Assembly (NCBI GenBank): GCA_029964075.1
Contig: CM057142.1
Span: forward strand, 31,250,392 to 31,314,391
DNA from: Patiria pectinifera
Taxonomy: Eukaryota > Echinodermata > Asteroidea > Valvatida > Asterinidae
Length of the DNA stretch: 64,000 nucleotides
Reading direction: 5' to 3'
Below are positions 20,701 to 29,989 of this stretch, one piece after another. Each line of letters starts with the position of its first letter. Position 1 is the stretch's first letter. The translations under genes and the position numbers were made by a program. The notes under the pieces are model-generated. The model did not search any database. It saw only the letters and a program-made list of their open reading frames with translations, and was not told where the DNA came from.

Positions 20701-23073
20701 ATCACTTTTGCCCAGAGTTAGCACCCAACATTGATTACAATACAAAGCCCTGCATATTTCTTGTGTGTGCATACAGCTTGGCATGTGATGGACTCAGTCG
20801 CTGTTCATTGCTCTTCACGGTCCTTTTTTTTGGGGGGGGGGGTACGACCCGGTCACCTTTTTGAACTGGTACATATTAATCATTCTTACTTTTTTAACCC
20901 GGACAAAAATACCCCGCAGGTTTTCTCCTGAACGGTTTAGGTATTAACTTGTAACTTTATCGAACATTACATCGACCCTGATCCCGAGTATTACTCTAAC
21001 GTCATGATAACGGCATCATCAGGTGTCAAATTACGTGATTTTTGTTCAAAATATGACAATTTTCCGTCATTTCTAACTCATCAACAAAAATGAACAATCA
21101 CCCTCGTAGGTTGTGACCCAATACACCATATTAATTAACTTATTAAAATATTTTTGATTATACCGCAGTCAAAGTCGTCTGACCTTTCCTTCCGGGGCTA
21201 CCGGAAGGTCAAAGTTAGGTTAATACACAACACAGAAATGGCCGTGAAATCATTTGTAAGTTGTTTTCGTTTTGTTGAAAGAACATGTACCTTTTTGTGA
21301 TCCATGGACAGAAGTTTACACGGTGTTTGTGTTTAAAATTATTCCGTAACTTGAAAAGTACAAGAACTTCCGTTAAATAATTGGGCCTGCCATTTGTTTT
21401 GTTTTTTCATTTTTCTACTCACCCTTTAAGCCTACAATAGTTGCGAGCCCGATCACCCTGCGTTTGTAACTCAACAAACGCGAATGCCTAGTGTGTTTTG
21501 TTTTTGTAGTGCCGGTGTCACATGAAAATCCGACTCCTATGAAAATCGGACCCCTTTTTCCCTATTATTGGTTAAACCCTCTCACGTGACCGGTGCCTCT
21601 CCAAATTATCTATGCATGAGCGCGCGCAATACCACCAATGAGTCCGTATTTCATAAAACGTAAATTCATGCTACACCGGTTCAGCGGCTTTGTATATAGT
21701 CATCCTACGTGCATGGGGCCTTCGTAAACTCAACCATTCATAGACGTGGCAGCCATTATGAAAAATGGGGGTGTACTCGCGATTGAATTTTACTTAAATA
21801 ACGTCTGTCATGAGATCGTTCCCTTGCGCCTTTGATGCTACCACACTGTGCATGCAAATTATAGTCAGAAAATTCAGGCACACGTTTGGTTTTGGGTTTT
21901 AAGATGTCTATTTCACCAATATCTTGGCATTGCACGTGAAATAAAAGTACATGTGCCATTCAATGTCACATCTGAGGGCATAATACATGTAACCATTTTC
22001 TGGAGACCAATTACAGTTTTGTATTTTGTTCCTCATATTAGAATTGTTCATCAAATTGGCTCAACTAAAGGCATGATGGTAAGAGTGTTACAAGTTTGGA
22101 TTTTTACCGATGCAAAAAATACAAAAACGCATCCCAAATTAAAAGTTATATTTTTCAGATATTCTAAATAATTATAAAACAGCATATAAATAATGGCCGT
22201 TAACACTTCATAACCCTTCCCCTTAAACTGACCTGATGGGTTACAAAGATCAGTTACTTTAATGCGGCAGACATTGACTAATTTTTGCAGGGGGTGGGGG
22301 GTGGGGGTGCATCAGCAAAAACAATCCGCAATGAAGACACTTTGTTCTCCGGATACTTGGCCTCCGTAAAATCAATAGGTGGGAGATGGGGGGGGGGTGC
22401 TGTTCAAATCTGACGATAATCAACACTATATTACGAAATACCCTTGTAACCCAATTGGCTCTGACAAAATTCTGTGCACTTTGCCAGAATACTTTGAGGC
22501 AGGAGTATGATTGGTTGGACATATACACCATGCACAGAATTTAAAGAAGTGTGTACATATTTTGCAAAACTCGAGTCCTTTCGCAACATCTCAGACATGT
22601 TTAGCAATGTTATTTTCCAAATTCGAAATGTTTACCCATTTACACACGACTATTTAAAACCCAAATACTTAGACCGCGATGAATGTCGTCCGCCAGAAAA
22701 TGAGGTCCTCAATTGCACCCGGCAAATTTGACACAAATTATGCCACTGCTTACAGCATACACGTGTTTTGGTGAAATCTTTTGAGTGGTTTTAAACTCCA
22801 ACTTACCGCCTAGTTAATGTTTACCCACCTTCTGTTCCCAGTGTGAATGTGATGTGTTGCCGTGGATTTAACGAATACACTTTTCCCCGCATAAAGTTGT
22901 TGACGTGTTGCCGTAGATTTAACGACAACACTGGAAGCAATTAAGTACATCAATGTTACGAAGAAAGCGATGTAGGCCGTGATCAACCTGATCATGAAGC
23001 GATGGTTGCACCGTGGAATGAACGGTATAGACCGTGTTATAAGGCTCCAAGATACCCGGTGACGTCGGCTCAT
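8428..23073 (-). CDS. ST6GalNAc-like sialyltransferase (GT29), complete gene of eight exons
   Basis: A Golgi type II membrane enzyme that transfers sialic acid from CMP-sialic acid, most like the ST6GALNAC1/2 group (alpha-2,6 to GalNAc). The hand-built exons are 23073-22829, 16374-16291, 14456-14324, 12254-12074, 11694-11529, 9863-9746, 9407-9262 and 8728-8428. All junctions are GT-AG with matching phases and 1374 nt in total, giving 457 residues. There is a short cytosolic tail, a membrane helix at about 30-51, a stem to about 150, then the catalytic domain. Sialylmotif L is about 244-288 ([13 protein letters not shown] to DVGNRT) and motif S about 347-389 (HPDF to CDRVSVYG). Cys244 and Cys384 form the expected disulfide. 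Motif VS is H422-x4-E427. In motif III (401-404) the usual His is Tyr. Substrate specificity is inferred from family likeness only. Confidence 0.92.
9030..9175. repeat. Intronic repeat, copy 1
   Basis: About 145 bp closely matching 10221-10374. Both run from a GTCATGTTC start through CAATAACAGTA, GTTTGTGCAAAAAGGAACC and CAGCCTCGCTTTGGTTAC to GGTCTATAT. It lies between exons 8 and 7. Confidence 0.8.
9262..9407 (-). CDS. Sialyltransferase exon 7: between motifs L and S
   Basis: 146 bp, residues 310-357 plus two bases. It begins [17 protein letters not shown] and ends [16 protein letters not shown] opens sialylmotif S in the ST6GalNAc group. Acceptor ACATTCAG, donor GTAAGC, ends phase 2. Confidence 0.93.
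9746..9863 (-). CDS. Sialyltransferase exon 6: end of sialylmotif L
   Basis: 118 bp, residues 270 (shared)-309. It encodes [20 protein letters not shown], the second half of motif L (compare the family pattern N-x-A-x-x-x-G-x-E-x-D-V-G-x-x-T), with sequons N-R-T and N-A-T. Acceptor CATCCAG, donor GTAGGA, ends phase 0. Confidence 0.92.
10221..10374. repeat. Intronic repeat, copy 2
   Basis: Second copy of the repeat at 9030-9175, same orientation, between exons 6 and 5. The pair therefore brackets exons 6 and 7. It could be a dispersed element or a local duplication. Confidence 0.8.
11529..11694 (-). CDS. Sialyltransferase exon 5: sialylmotif L, first part
   Basis: 166 bp, residues 215 (shared)-270. 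It encodes [16 protein letters not shown] and [13 protein letters not shown], the donor-binding sialylmotif L with its conserved Cys244. Acceptor TTAG, donor GTAAGG at 11528, ends phase 2 inside an Arg codon completed by exon 6. An open frame on the opposite strand at 11276-11641 is only its shadow. Confidence 0.93.
12074..12254 (-). CDS. Sialyltransferase exon 4: start of catalytic region
   Basis: 181 bp, residues 155-214. It begins [10 protein letters not shown], equivalent to the C-x-x-S stretch that precedes the catalytic domain in ST6GALNAC1/2, and continues with [19 protein letters not shown] then MPFGYKY, another family signature. Acceptor GTTTTACAG, donor GTAGGT, ends phase 1. Confidence 0.88.
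12704..12855. repeat. GGCCTT minisatellite, array 1
   Basis: Runs of GGCCTT hexamers broken by GAGG and TAAGG spacers, inside the intron between sialyltransferase exons 4 and 3. Open frames across it are low-complexity artefacts. Confidence 0.9.
13102..13580 (+). mobile_element. TTAA-flanked MITE, copy A
   Basis: Begins TTAA-AGGGAATATAC and ends ATTTTCCCT-TTAA. A full-length relative of 45764-46354 and 58224-58754, with shared blocks such as CAGAAATGGA, CCAAGAAAAACGATCA and CCAGGTGCCATGATTTTACA. A ~28-bp palindrome lies in the middle (13428-13455). TTAA duplications are typical of piggyBac-type insertion, but no transposase is present. Confidence 0.8.
13678..13999. mobile_element. hAT-like MITE with 8-9 bp target duplication
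   Basis: Terminal inverted repeats AAGGGCGGATCCAG and CTGGATCCGCCCTT. GTGATGAT flanks both sides (13670-13677 and 14001-14008). The interior has long G/C-run plus A-run blocks that are inverted relative to each other. Non-coding. Confidence 0.8.
14052..14190. repeat. GGCCTT minisatellite, array 2
   Basis: A second array of the same hexamer with a longer period (about 45 bp, three or four GGCCTT then GAGGGTCAAAG). It lies 1.3 kb from array 1 in the same intron. The word GTACGATGCATT just after it is nearly the reverse complement of the word just before array 1. Confidence 0.9.
14324..14456 (-). CDS. Sialyltransferase exon 3: stem region
   Basis: 133 bp, residues 111-154 ([16 protein letters not shown] to NPGYVPS). 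The acceptor TTAACAG and donor GTGAGA are both good, and the phases fit exons 2 and 4 exactly. It contains the sequon N-Y-T. No conserved motif; inferred from structure and position before the K-C-P-T-S exon. Confidence 0.7.
14662..14978. mobile_element. Small inverted-repeat element (MITE-like)
   Basis: Ends are inverted copies: GGCCAAATA then ACATGTTTAGCGTCC on the left, GGACGCTAAACATGT then TATTTGGCC on the right, 317 bp in all. No coding sequence and no clear target duplication. Confidence 0.75.
15315..15505. repeat. ~21-bp minisatellite
   Basis: About nine imperfect units of the type TGTAATGCTGATGCGCTTG, in the intron between exons 3 and 2. Confidence 0.85.
16291..16374 (-). CDS. Sialyltransferase exon 2: stem region
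   Basis: 84 bp coding a Thr/Pro-rich stem segment ([10 protein letters not shown]) with two Cys, as in [13 protein letters not shown]. The acceptor CGACAG precedes 16374 and the donor GTAAGTATT follows 16291. It starts with one base completing codon 82 and ends two bases into codon 110, matching both neighbours. There is no family motif here, so support rests on splice sites and phase agreement. Confidence 0.72.
17223..18002 (+). CDS. Harbinger transposase, exon 1
   Basis: 260 residues from ATG 17223 (another in-frame ATG at 17292 is possible). A helix-turn-helix-like stretch (about residues 158-186, [20 protein letters not shown]) precedes the first catalytic Asp, D218, in [11 protein letters not shown]. 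The exon ends at a codon boundary before GTAAGTAAC. The [14 protein letters not shown] block that follows D218 is typical of DDE_4-type transposases. Confidence 0.9.
18331..18699 (+). CDS. Harbinger transposase, exon 2
   Basis: 122 residues and stop, joined in phase 0 after acceptor TTCTTCTTAG. It begins [10 protein letters not shown]. It carries the second catalytic Asp (D296 of the joined protein, LLADRIYP) and the Glu (E337, [12 protein letters not shown]). The joined protein has 382 residues. The 328-bp intron (18003-18330) is AT-rich. Confidence 0.9.
   Translation, partial: SGFLGHTNDAAQYRLLPEIGHQRRLHLPEGTYLLADRIYPNEEPLLTPWKANELRGEERYRRKMFNKEHASARVAIEHAIRHLKTYRIMQGRYRNNRDLFSQIADVCVCLAQRHVKFYGQLR
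19215..19584 (-). CDS. Harbinger Myb/SANT-like gene, exon 2
   Basis: Joined in phase 2 after acceptor TTTCCAG. It encodes a charged segment, two PPPPPIVP proline runs, an acidic patch ([14 protein letters not shown]) and a C-terminal amphipathic helix ([15 protein letters not shown]) likely to mediate protein contact. The joined protein has about 204 residues. Confidence 0.75.
19797..20041 (-). CDS. Harbinger Myb/SANT-like gene, exon 1
   Basis: Begins [10 protein letters not shown] (20041), or at the second ATG 20014 (MAEREHRG). A helical domain with conserved W (about residues 21-80, [16 protein letters not shown] to [13 protein letters not shown]) fits the Myb/SANT-like DNA-binding partner that Harbinger elements need to bring transposase to the nucleus and DNA ends. 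Donor GTAAGT at 19796, phase 2. The exon 5' end abuts the right inverted repeat. Confidence 0.75.
20419..22828. other. Remaining part of sialyltransferase intron 1
   Basis: No exon of the gene is needed here by phase. An open frame on the plus strand (22507-22731) has no splice context that links it to anything and no family I recognise. G-runs near 22290 and 22390 and a few short AT-rich tracts are the only other features seen. Confidence 0.5.
22829..23073 (-). CDS. Sialyltransferase exon 1: cytosolic tail and membrane anchor
   Basis: Residues 1-81 plus two bases of codon 82. I chose the ATG at 23073 for its A at -3. A second in-frame ATG at 22995 (reading [12 protein letters not shown]) would give 431 residues and leave almost no cytosolic tail. 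The helix [21 protein letters not shown] is the signal-anchor. A short internal repeat (V-x-V-K-S-T-A-T occurs twice, residues 50-56 and 67-73) follows it. The exon ends AAC AGA AG before GTGGGT. Confidence 0.8.
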
Positions 23074-24289
23074 TGTTGAAACGGGAACACGGTTTATAGC
23101 AGAAACAAAGATAAAGTTAAGTCTGCTTCTTCAGTAAGTATTGAGAAAAATTCAATCAACAGGTGGGGATACATAGGAGGAATCCACTCCGTGTAATGTT
23201 CTTGCAATTATCTTGCGTCCGTAATTAAAGTCGTTTCTTTAAGGGCAGTGATTTCGCCGAACTCGATCCTCACAAGGTAATTTTCCACACCATTTTTAAT
23301 GACGGTCTTCTGCTGATATCAAATTCTGCCGACGTGCATGGCCCATCATATCATTTCCAAATAACGCTTGCTGTGCTAGATCACCCATTATCACGTCAAA
23401 ATTGGTTGGCAATTTTACATACAAATGTACATTACTTCCAGCGCGCTGCTTTGATAATAGAAAGGCCAAGGTCAGTGGCTGTGTCGATTTAACGCACACA
23501 GCCCCGTTTGACCTCTTGTTTTTCTTGTCCCAGGGGCAATCACGCATGGCCCAAAAGCGTACGCAGGATTTTACGAGATTTATTCGAGACTACAGAAAAA
23601 CACAAAAAGTGTCTGGATACATGCACTGTTTGGCCAAGATGGCTAAATACGTTAAAAGTTGAAATCGTGTGCTTTATTTTGATACCAAAAATAACTGCTT
23701 CTGACAAATTAATATAAAGTGTTGTTACGGCCTGTCAAAAAAATTATATTTTTATCAACAACATCGAGGGCCGATAGTTATTAGACTGAGAGCTGGATAG
23801 GGTTTAATCAAAATTTCGGGAACAAATCACCTGATTGTCTTAAAGCATAGTGTCATCGACCCTGATCACAGAATGGCCAGACTTAAGTTTCGCTAGATCA
23901 GACAAATGCGCATTGGCGCCATGCCAAATGTGGCCAATTTTGCATTTAATCAAAATTTTGAGAACAAGAACAAAACCAGTATCATTTGATAGCTTGGAAC
24001 TTGCAGATTATGAAAATATAACTTAAGAGCGATTTTAGATCAGACTAATGAACTTAAGAGCGGCCCGAAAAACGCGGAGGGTGGGCATGGCCGTCACCCC
24101 CTCTTTTTTCCTTTTTGCTGATACCGTTGCAACGCAACGGTAGAGGAGAAAATGAAAGCAGTTTGTATTGATGCCTTGGCACTTGTGGAACATGAAAATA
24201 TTACTAAAGATGGCTTTTAGGTCAGACTAATTACCTTAAGACTGGCGGGAAAAGCCCGAAAGGGGCGGGGCCTCAACCCCCCTCCGTGC
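23074..24289. other. Upstream region of the sialyltransferase gene
   Basis: Likely contains its promoter and 5' untranslated exon, but I see no TATA box or clear initiator to place it. From about 23820 onward the sequence resembles the outer parts of the inverted-repeat element that follows. Confidence 0.4.
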
Positions 24290-26060
24290 ACATTTTGGCT
24301 CCTGTCGCTGCAAAGCATTTCTTAAATCCTGCCAAATTTCTTTGACAGTTGTTCAGATGCCTTGCGGTTATTTTGACACCAGGTTTATGAAAATATGGCA
24401 TACCTCGATCGCAGAATGTCCATTTTAGCTCCTATTGTTGCAATGCAATTTTTCAATTCTGCCTAGCTTCCCTGATAGTTGTTCTGATGTCTTGCAGTTA
24501 TTTTGACACCATTTTTATGGCAATAGGGCATAACTTCGTCACAAAATGTCTAAAATTCCAAAATTGGTGTAGGCTTAAATGCTAACTTTTCCATTACATT
24601 GAGCATATAACGTCCATCAGAGGGCGCATGAATTATGAGAGTGCCGACTTTAACTGACCACTATAACAAAACGTTTTAACAGATTGAATTGAAACTTCAC
24701 AGATGTACTACACATATTCTGGTGTCCATTAAGATAATGACCGATGTGGGAAGAGCATATCAGACCTCCGTTGCCCTCAGCTGGGACAGATAAATTACTT
24801 TGTACATACCTTAGTTCAACTTCTCGCTAATATAATTTTTATTCTTCAAAACGCAACATTTTTCGTGAACCAAGCCACAACTATAAAGTGAAAAAGAACG
24901 GCATTGCAACTTTTATTCTACACTCATGTTATAAATTTAGACCCAAACGACAATGGGGTAGCCTCTGACCTCTATTTGTCTTTTTTTTTAGTGTTGTAAT
25001 GTTTGTCCGGCTTGCCTTTTAAAATTCTATTCCATCTGTTGCGCCTGCGTGGGCATGAAACAGGGGATCAGATACTCTGGAGAAATAAAATCATCTCTGG
25101 ATCTGAATTCATGACATCATGTGTAGAACAATAGAGTAAATATTAATTTCTATTCATTTTAGACTTGGGACATGAATAGTTGGTATTTTAAAGTAATAGT
25201 GGTACATGAAATAAAGTAAATGGGTACATGAAGCTCGCTGACCGTTAAAACTTCACCATGGGTCAGATATATGAACTTTCCCTACATATGAAACTTCATG
25301 TAATGGCAAGAATTCACATCGAGAGTTTAGATTTGGGTCGTGGAAAAGTAGGGTTTGAATAATACGTCTTTAAAATATCAGTAAACAGGGTATACAAAGT
25401 TAATAAACCTTTCGAAAGTCACCAGAGGGCAAATGTGATTTTCTCACATTATATTCACTGTATGAAGAACCAACGTAAGAAGTTGTATGCTTTTATAGGC
25501 TCAAAGTGCACAACCAGTTACGATATTTGACCTTATAACAGCCCTGTCAGCCCAACCACTACCCCTTAATATTAAATTCAATAACTAGCTTAAAACCCGA
25601 AAACTGATACATGTACGTGCAATGTACTAGGCCTATATAATCTTTTTTTTTTAATTCACCAGCTACTGCTACCTGTTCTTTCGCATAATTACCCATTATT
25701 TTAAGTAAATGTCAATATCTGTTATGAAAGGACTCCCAAATATCTGTCGTACATCTGTAAAGTTTCAAGTCAACCTATTAAAATATATACTTGTCATGAT
25801 TATTTAAAGTCGGCACTCTCATGCGCCCTCCTAACTACGTTATAGGCTTACATGCTCCATGTAATGGAAAATTAACATTTAAGCCGCGCCTATACCTGTT
25901 TTGATATTTGGGCCTTTTGTGACGAAGGTACATGCCCTATTTTCATAACCTTGGTGTCAAAATAACTGCAAGACATCAAAACAACTGTCAGAGAAACTTG
26001 GCAGAATTGAATGTGTGCCTTGCGACGATAGGGGCTAAAATGTACATGGAGGGGGTTGCG
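24290..26060. mobile_element. Large inverted-repeat element
   Basis: The left arm (about 24290-24653) reappears inverted at about 25804-26060. Shared blocks include GTTATTTTGACACCA, GGGCGCATGA and GAGAGTGCCGACTTTAA at the inner ends. The left arm holds two tandem ~125-bp units and the right arm one. The 1.15-kb centre is AT-rich with no gene. It could be a foldback or degenerate DNA transposon, or two oppositely inserted copies of one repeat. Confidence 0.65.
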
Positions 26061-26244
26061 GCCCCGCCCCCTTCGTGCTCTTCGCACGGCTCTCAAGTTA
26101 ATATAAGTGATGTCTTTGGTACAGTAACTGCGGTTGGTTTTTGTCAGAGTCGTGCACGCTTTGTACCAAAGTACGATATATGGCAATAATCTCAAAGCTA
26201 CAACTTATTTTACCTGACTGGGATGATGAATAATGTTGTTGTTG

Positions 26245-26322
26245 TGGTGGTGGTGGTGGTGGTGGTGGTGGTGGTGTGGGTGGTGGTGGTGGTGGTGGTG
26301 GTGGTGGTGGTGGTGGTGGTGA
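26245..26322. repeat. (GGT)n microsatellite 1
   Basis: About 25 GGT/GTG units with one interruption. Poly-Thr, poly-Pro and poly-Val frames over it are artefacts. Confidence 0.95.
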
Positions 26323-26651
26323 CCACAAATTCGCTGCCTTGTGGAGACTCACACACAATAGTGAACAAAACATTGTAAAGGTCTCCACAGGGCAATTTCT
26401 ATAGATGAATAGGTCTCCACAAGGTTTTCACGAAATAGATATATGGGTTTTACTCAAAAACTAGGAATTTCCAAGGTGTGTTTATTTGTCGCAGATGGAA
26501 GAGTTTTAGAAAAGGGATATTAATTCCAAATTTCAGCCCAGGAAACTTATTCTGGTTAAAATAAGAGCATTTTGAAAATTCACTTTCAAAATTGAACACT
26601 TTACTACACGGGAACAAAGAAATGTCTCCACAAGGATACAAATTTTGGAAT

Positions 26652-26749
26652 GCGTGGTGGTGGTGGTGTGTGTGGGTGGTGGTGGTGGTGGTGGTGGTGG
26701 TGGTGGTGGTGTGGGTGGTGGTGGTGGTGGTGGTGGTGGTGGTGGTGGA
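26652..26749. repeat. (GGT)n microsatellite 2
   Basis: About 30 GGT/GTG units with two interruptions, 330 bp from the first. The sequence between them repeats the phrase TCTCCACA(A/G)GG several times. Confidence 0.95.
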
Positions 26750-29259
26750 ACCCGACCCGAGATTTCATTTTTTTTTTTTTATAAGGGCAACACAACATAG
26801 CAGTAAATTAATGTGCAGTTTCCATATTGCGGAATAGTGCAACAAACGGATGCATATAAGCCTAATAGCTATATGGTGTACGTAAGATGAGATATTTCTG
26901 ACATTTGTGGTGGTCATGGGCGTAAATGCTTGGGGACGGTACCCTTTTTTACCAGGGTGATGGGCAAATGCATCACCCCAAGTTTGTGGTGAGAATCAAG
27001 AAATGCCGATAACATTCCAAAAGCCCAAATGTATTACACAACACTGCAACAATTCGAATTTGGTGTCGGGAGCTGTTCAGACAAAAATAAAACATGTTAA
27101 AAATATTACTATGAAAATATATTTTGTGATAAAGGCCCAATAATAAAAAAATATTTTGACCATAAAATGTTATGGATAGAAATGTGATATAGATGTCACA
27201 TGACCATAATTTACAAGTCAGACCGTGGGTCCCACTTGGACTCAGTTGGGAAGATGTGAGCAGAAGTTGCCCAGGTTGCCCAGCTTTTGCCCAAATGGGT
27301 CCCAGTCACAACATTTTTGCCCAGTCTGTGCCCACTTCGGACCCATTTATGGCAATTTGGGTCCACCGTGATTGCCCAGTCAAAAACCCATCTGGGTCCC
27401 GATTGCATAACATTTGCTGTACCGTATAATGTAACGCAGCAGTGTGGTGTAAGAACTAAACTAGCACCTCTGACAAAAACCACCGCCAAGGTGTTTTATG
27501 TTGGACTTGTAGTTCCCGTCACTCACGTGAACACTGTTTCTGCTTCTTGCGTTCAGGATTGACCGTTATCCAATCGACCGCGCGCGTGCACGTGCGTACA
27601 ACTGAAGTTTCGCAGGCTGTTATTGAGTACACGATTTAGTTTTTGAAACTTTGAAAATTGAGTTTCGTTGGGAAGTGTATCATGAATTTGAATATTTTAT
27701 TTTTCAATTTGCCGGTCTTCTTTGTTTTCGGGATTCTATTCGGTTGGAATCACATTTGAATGACATTACCCTTTTTCCGAAGTGACTGGGGATAAAACGA
27801 CCGAGATATCTTTTTCGGGTTGGTCGGAGAGGGCAACACAATTTTGTTTTTGCTATGGCCTTACTAACCTATGATCCCCCCACGCACGCGCATTGTGGTA
27901 TTTGCCCCACACAGCCTGCTGCAGGGCTAGGGCGGGCGGGCGAATTTCAAACCAAATTCCAACCTCGTTGTGTCCGCCATTGTTGATTTCGCGTATCGAC
28001 GTGTCATGAAACCAGAATCAGCTAGTGTCTTTCAAATAATGTAAGTCTGTCTCCTCTTTCCCTTTTGAGTTAGGCCTTCCTTCCTTTATACAGTGCATAC
28101 ATGTGAGTCGTCTAAGTGAGTACTAATAGTGGAGTTCATTTAATTTTGGCAAAACATTTTATCCCGTTGGGATGTGATAAATAATGGAAAGAATGTAGGT
28201 CCTAGTATCCCGACGCCACTTATTTGGTTGTGTACAAAGTATATGGAGGGTCCAGAGTATGGCGATCGTATTTCCTATAAGGAGCAAAATCCACTTTTAA
28301 ATTATTTGACCAACCAAACTAGTTGGCAACATTAAGAACATACAGGCATGTCATAGATAACGGGCGGAGTTTGAATTTTGAGAGAAATTTGGGGGTAAAA
28401 TGACAACGAGAATGACAAAACGCAACACGAAAATAAACATGCACGGCAATCACCGCGCGATGCACCGTGAGCACGTCAGTCGCACTGCACGGCCAACCAG
28501 CCCGTAAACACGCCAAAAACTGTGAAAAAAATGGGGGAGGGGGAGGATATATTCTCCCCATCCCCGCCTTTATGTCCATGCAGCTTGGAAACTGGTGCCC
28601 TGTAAAATAATGTATCTCAAATACTGGACTTTCTCCTCATATAGAGCTACACGTGATACATACTGCATTTCCTTAAAAGTTGCATTTTCTAAGCTTAAAA
28701 TCTAGACTGTTTTTGTTTTGCCCCCCCCCATCTGAGCAAAAGCTGGATCTGCCCCTGGAAACACATGATAGACTTTACAGAGACCACAAGTAAATTTTAA
28801 TTAAAAACATTTTAAACACTGGAAATTATGCTCTAAGTTCTACATTCAGAGTGAGAACTATGATGAGGAACCCAGTACAGCCAGTCTAGTTTAGATCTAG
28901 GTTTATATGCATGTGTTTAGAAATCATAGACTTAAGACATCATGATGTCATGCTTTGTTATACATTGTGCGTTTGGAAAGAATGTTGCAACCTGACGCTG
29001 CTTTTTTCTGCATGTATCACCTCAATGAAGGTCAGTCATTGCAAAAATGATGATAATTATACATGAACATGGGACTGAGAAACATTTCCAGTTTTGTTGG
29101 GAAATACTTAGAAAAAAATTCTTGACTCTCCAAGTACACAACCGCTGAAGTAGTGTCAGGTTGCAACATTCTTTCCGTGCGTTTTCCTATGGGAGCCAGG
29201 TGGGGACGCCAGCCAATTGTCCCCACAGACTGGGACAAAGACTGGGACAGACTGAGCTA
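26750..29259. other. Intergenic, no gene seen
   Basis: 27190-27410 is built from repeated TGCCCA and GGGTCC/GGACCC words in both orientations, probably part of a small inverted-repeat element. A run of C next to CTGGATCTGCCCC (28714-28760) looks like one end of the hAT-like MITE type described at 13678. The rest is unremarkable AT-rich DNA. Confidence 0.45.
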
Positions 29260-29989
29260 CAGTGTTCTGTCAGTTGGGCAATTGATTTTTTTTCAAACTG
29301 CACAATTCTCTACTGCTAATGTACTCCACAAAGTTTGTGTTAATTCCCTATTTTGCTGAACTTCCATTCAGTCTAGACATTAGCTTTGAAATTAGTCGAT
29401 ACAATTTCTAAATGGCACATTTTAGAAATATGCCACAAAAATGTTAACAAAACTTGTAAAAAACAACACATGTATGTTGAAAAACCTTCTGGAAGGTCTA
29501 TTAATTAATACATAAATGTTGAAATAATTGATTTAAAAATGATGTCAGATAATTTACTAATTAATAATTAATGATACCATACAACCAGGCCATGCACATT
29601 TTTTTATATATTTTTTTTTATACAAGACGTGTTTTCCTCTTGCGGTGTGCCCCCCTAGTTTGTACTGTGCCCCCCCCCCCCTCCCTCAATGCCTGGATCT
29701 GACAACTGTTCTGGACATAATTGTATTGGGCTACAAGAATAAATTTATAGGTCAAATCTGGCTAAAACTTGACAAACTTAAATAATTCATTGGTGGTTTC
29801 CGCCTTATATCGGTCACTTGAGACATCATGCAGGGTTAGCATTATTTGGTCAAAACAAGATACTTAATTTAACAATGTACTAATATGTTTTTCTCAGACT
29901 GACAGACAATGTGTGGCATATTTATAAGTACACTTGAAACCTTATTGAGTTCTCCATGCAGTGGTGTCAATTTCATGACACTGATGTTG

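Noticed and set aside
22507-22731. 74-codon frame on the plus strand with protein-like composition
   Set aside because: It lies in intron 1 of the minus-strand gene, with no supporting splice partners or recognised family. Kept only as a remark.
26098-26395. Poly-Pro and poly-Thr frames on the minus strand
   Set aside because: Translations of the GGT microsatellite only.
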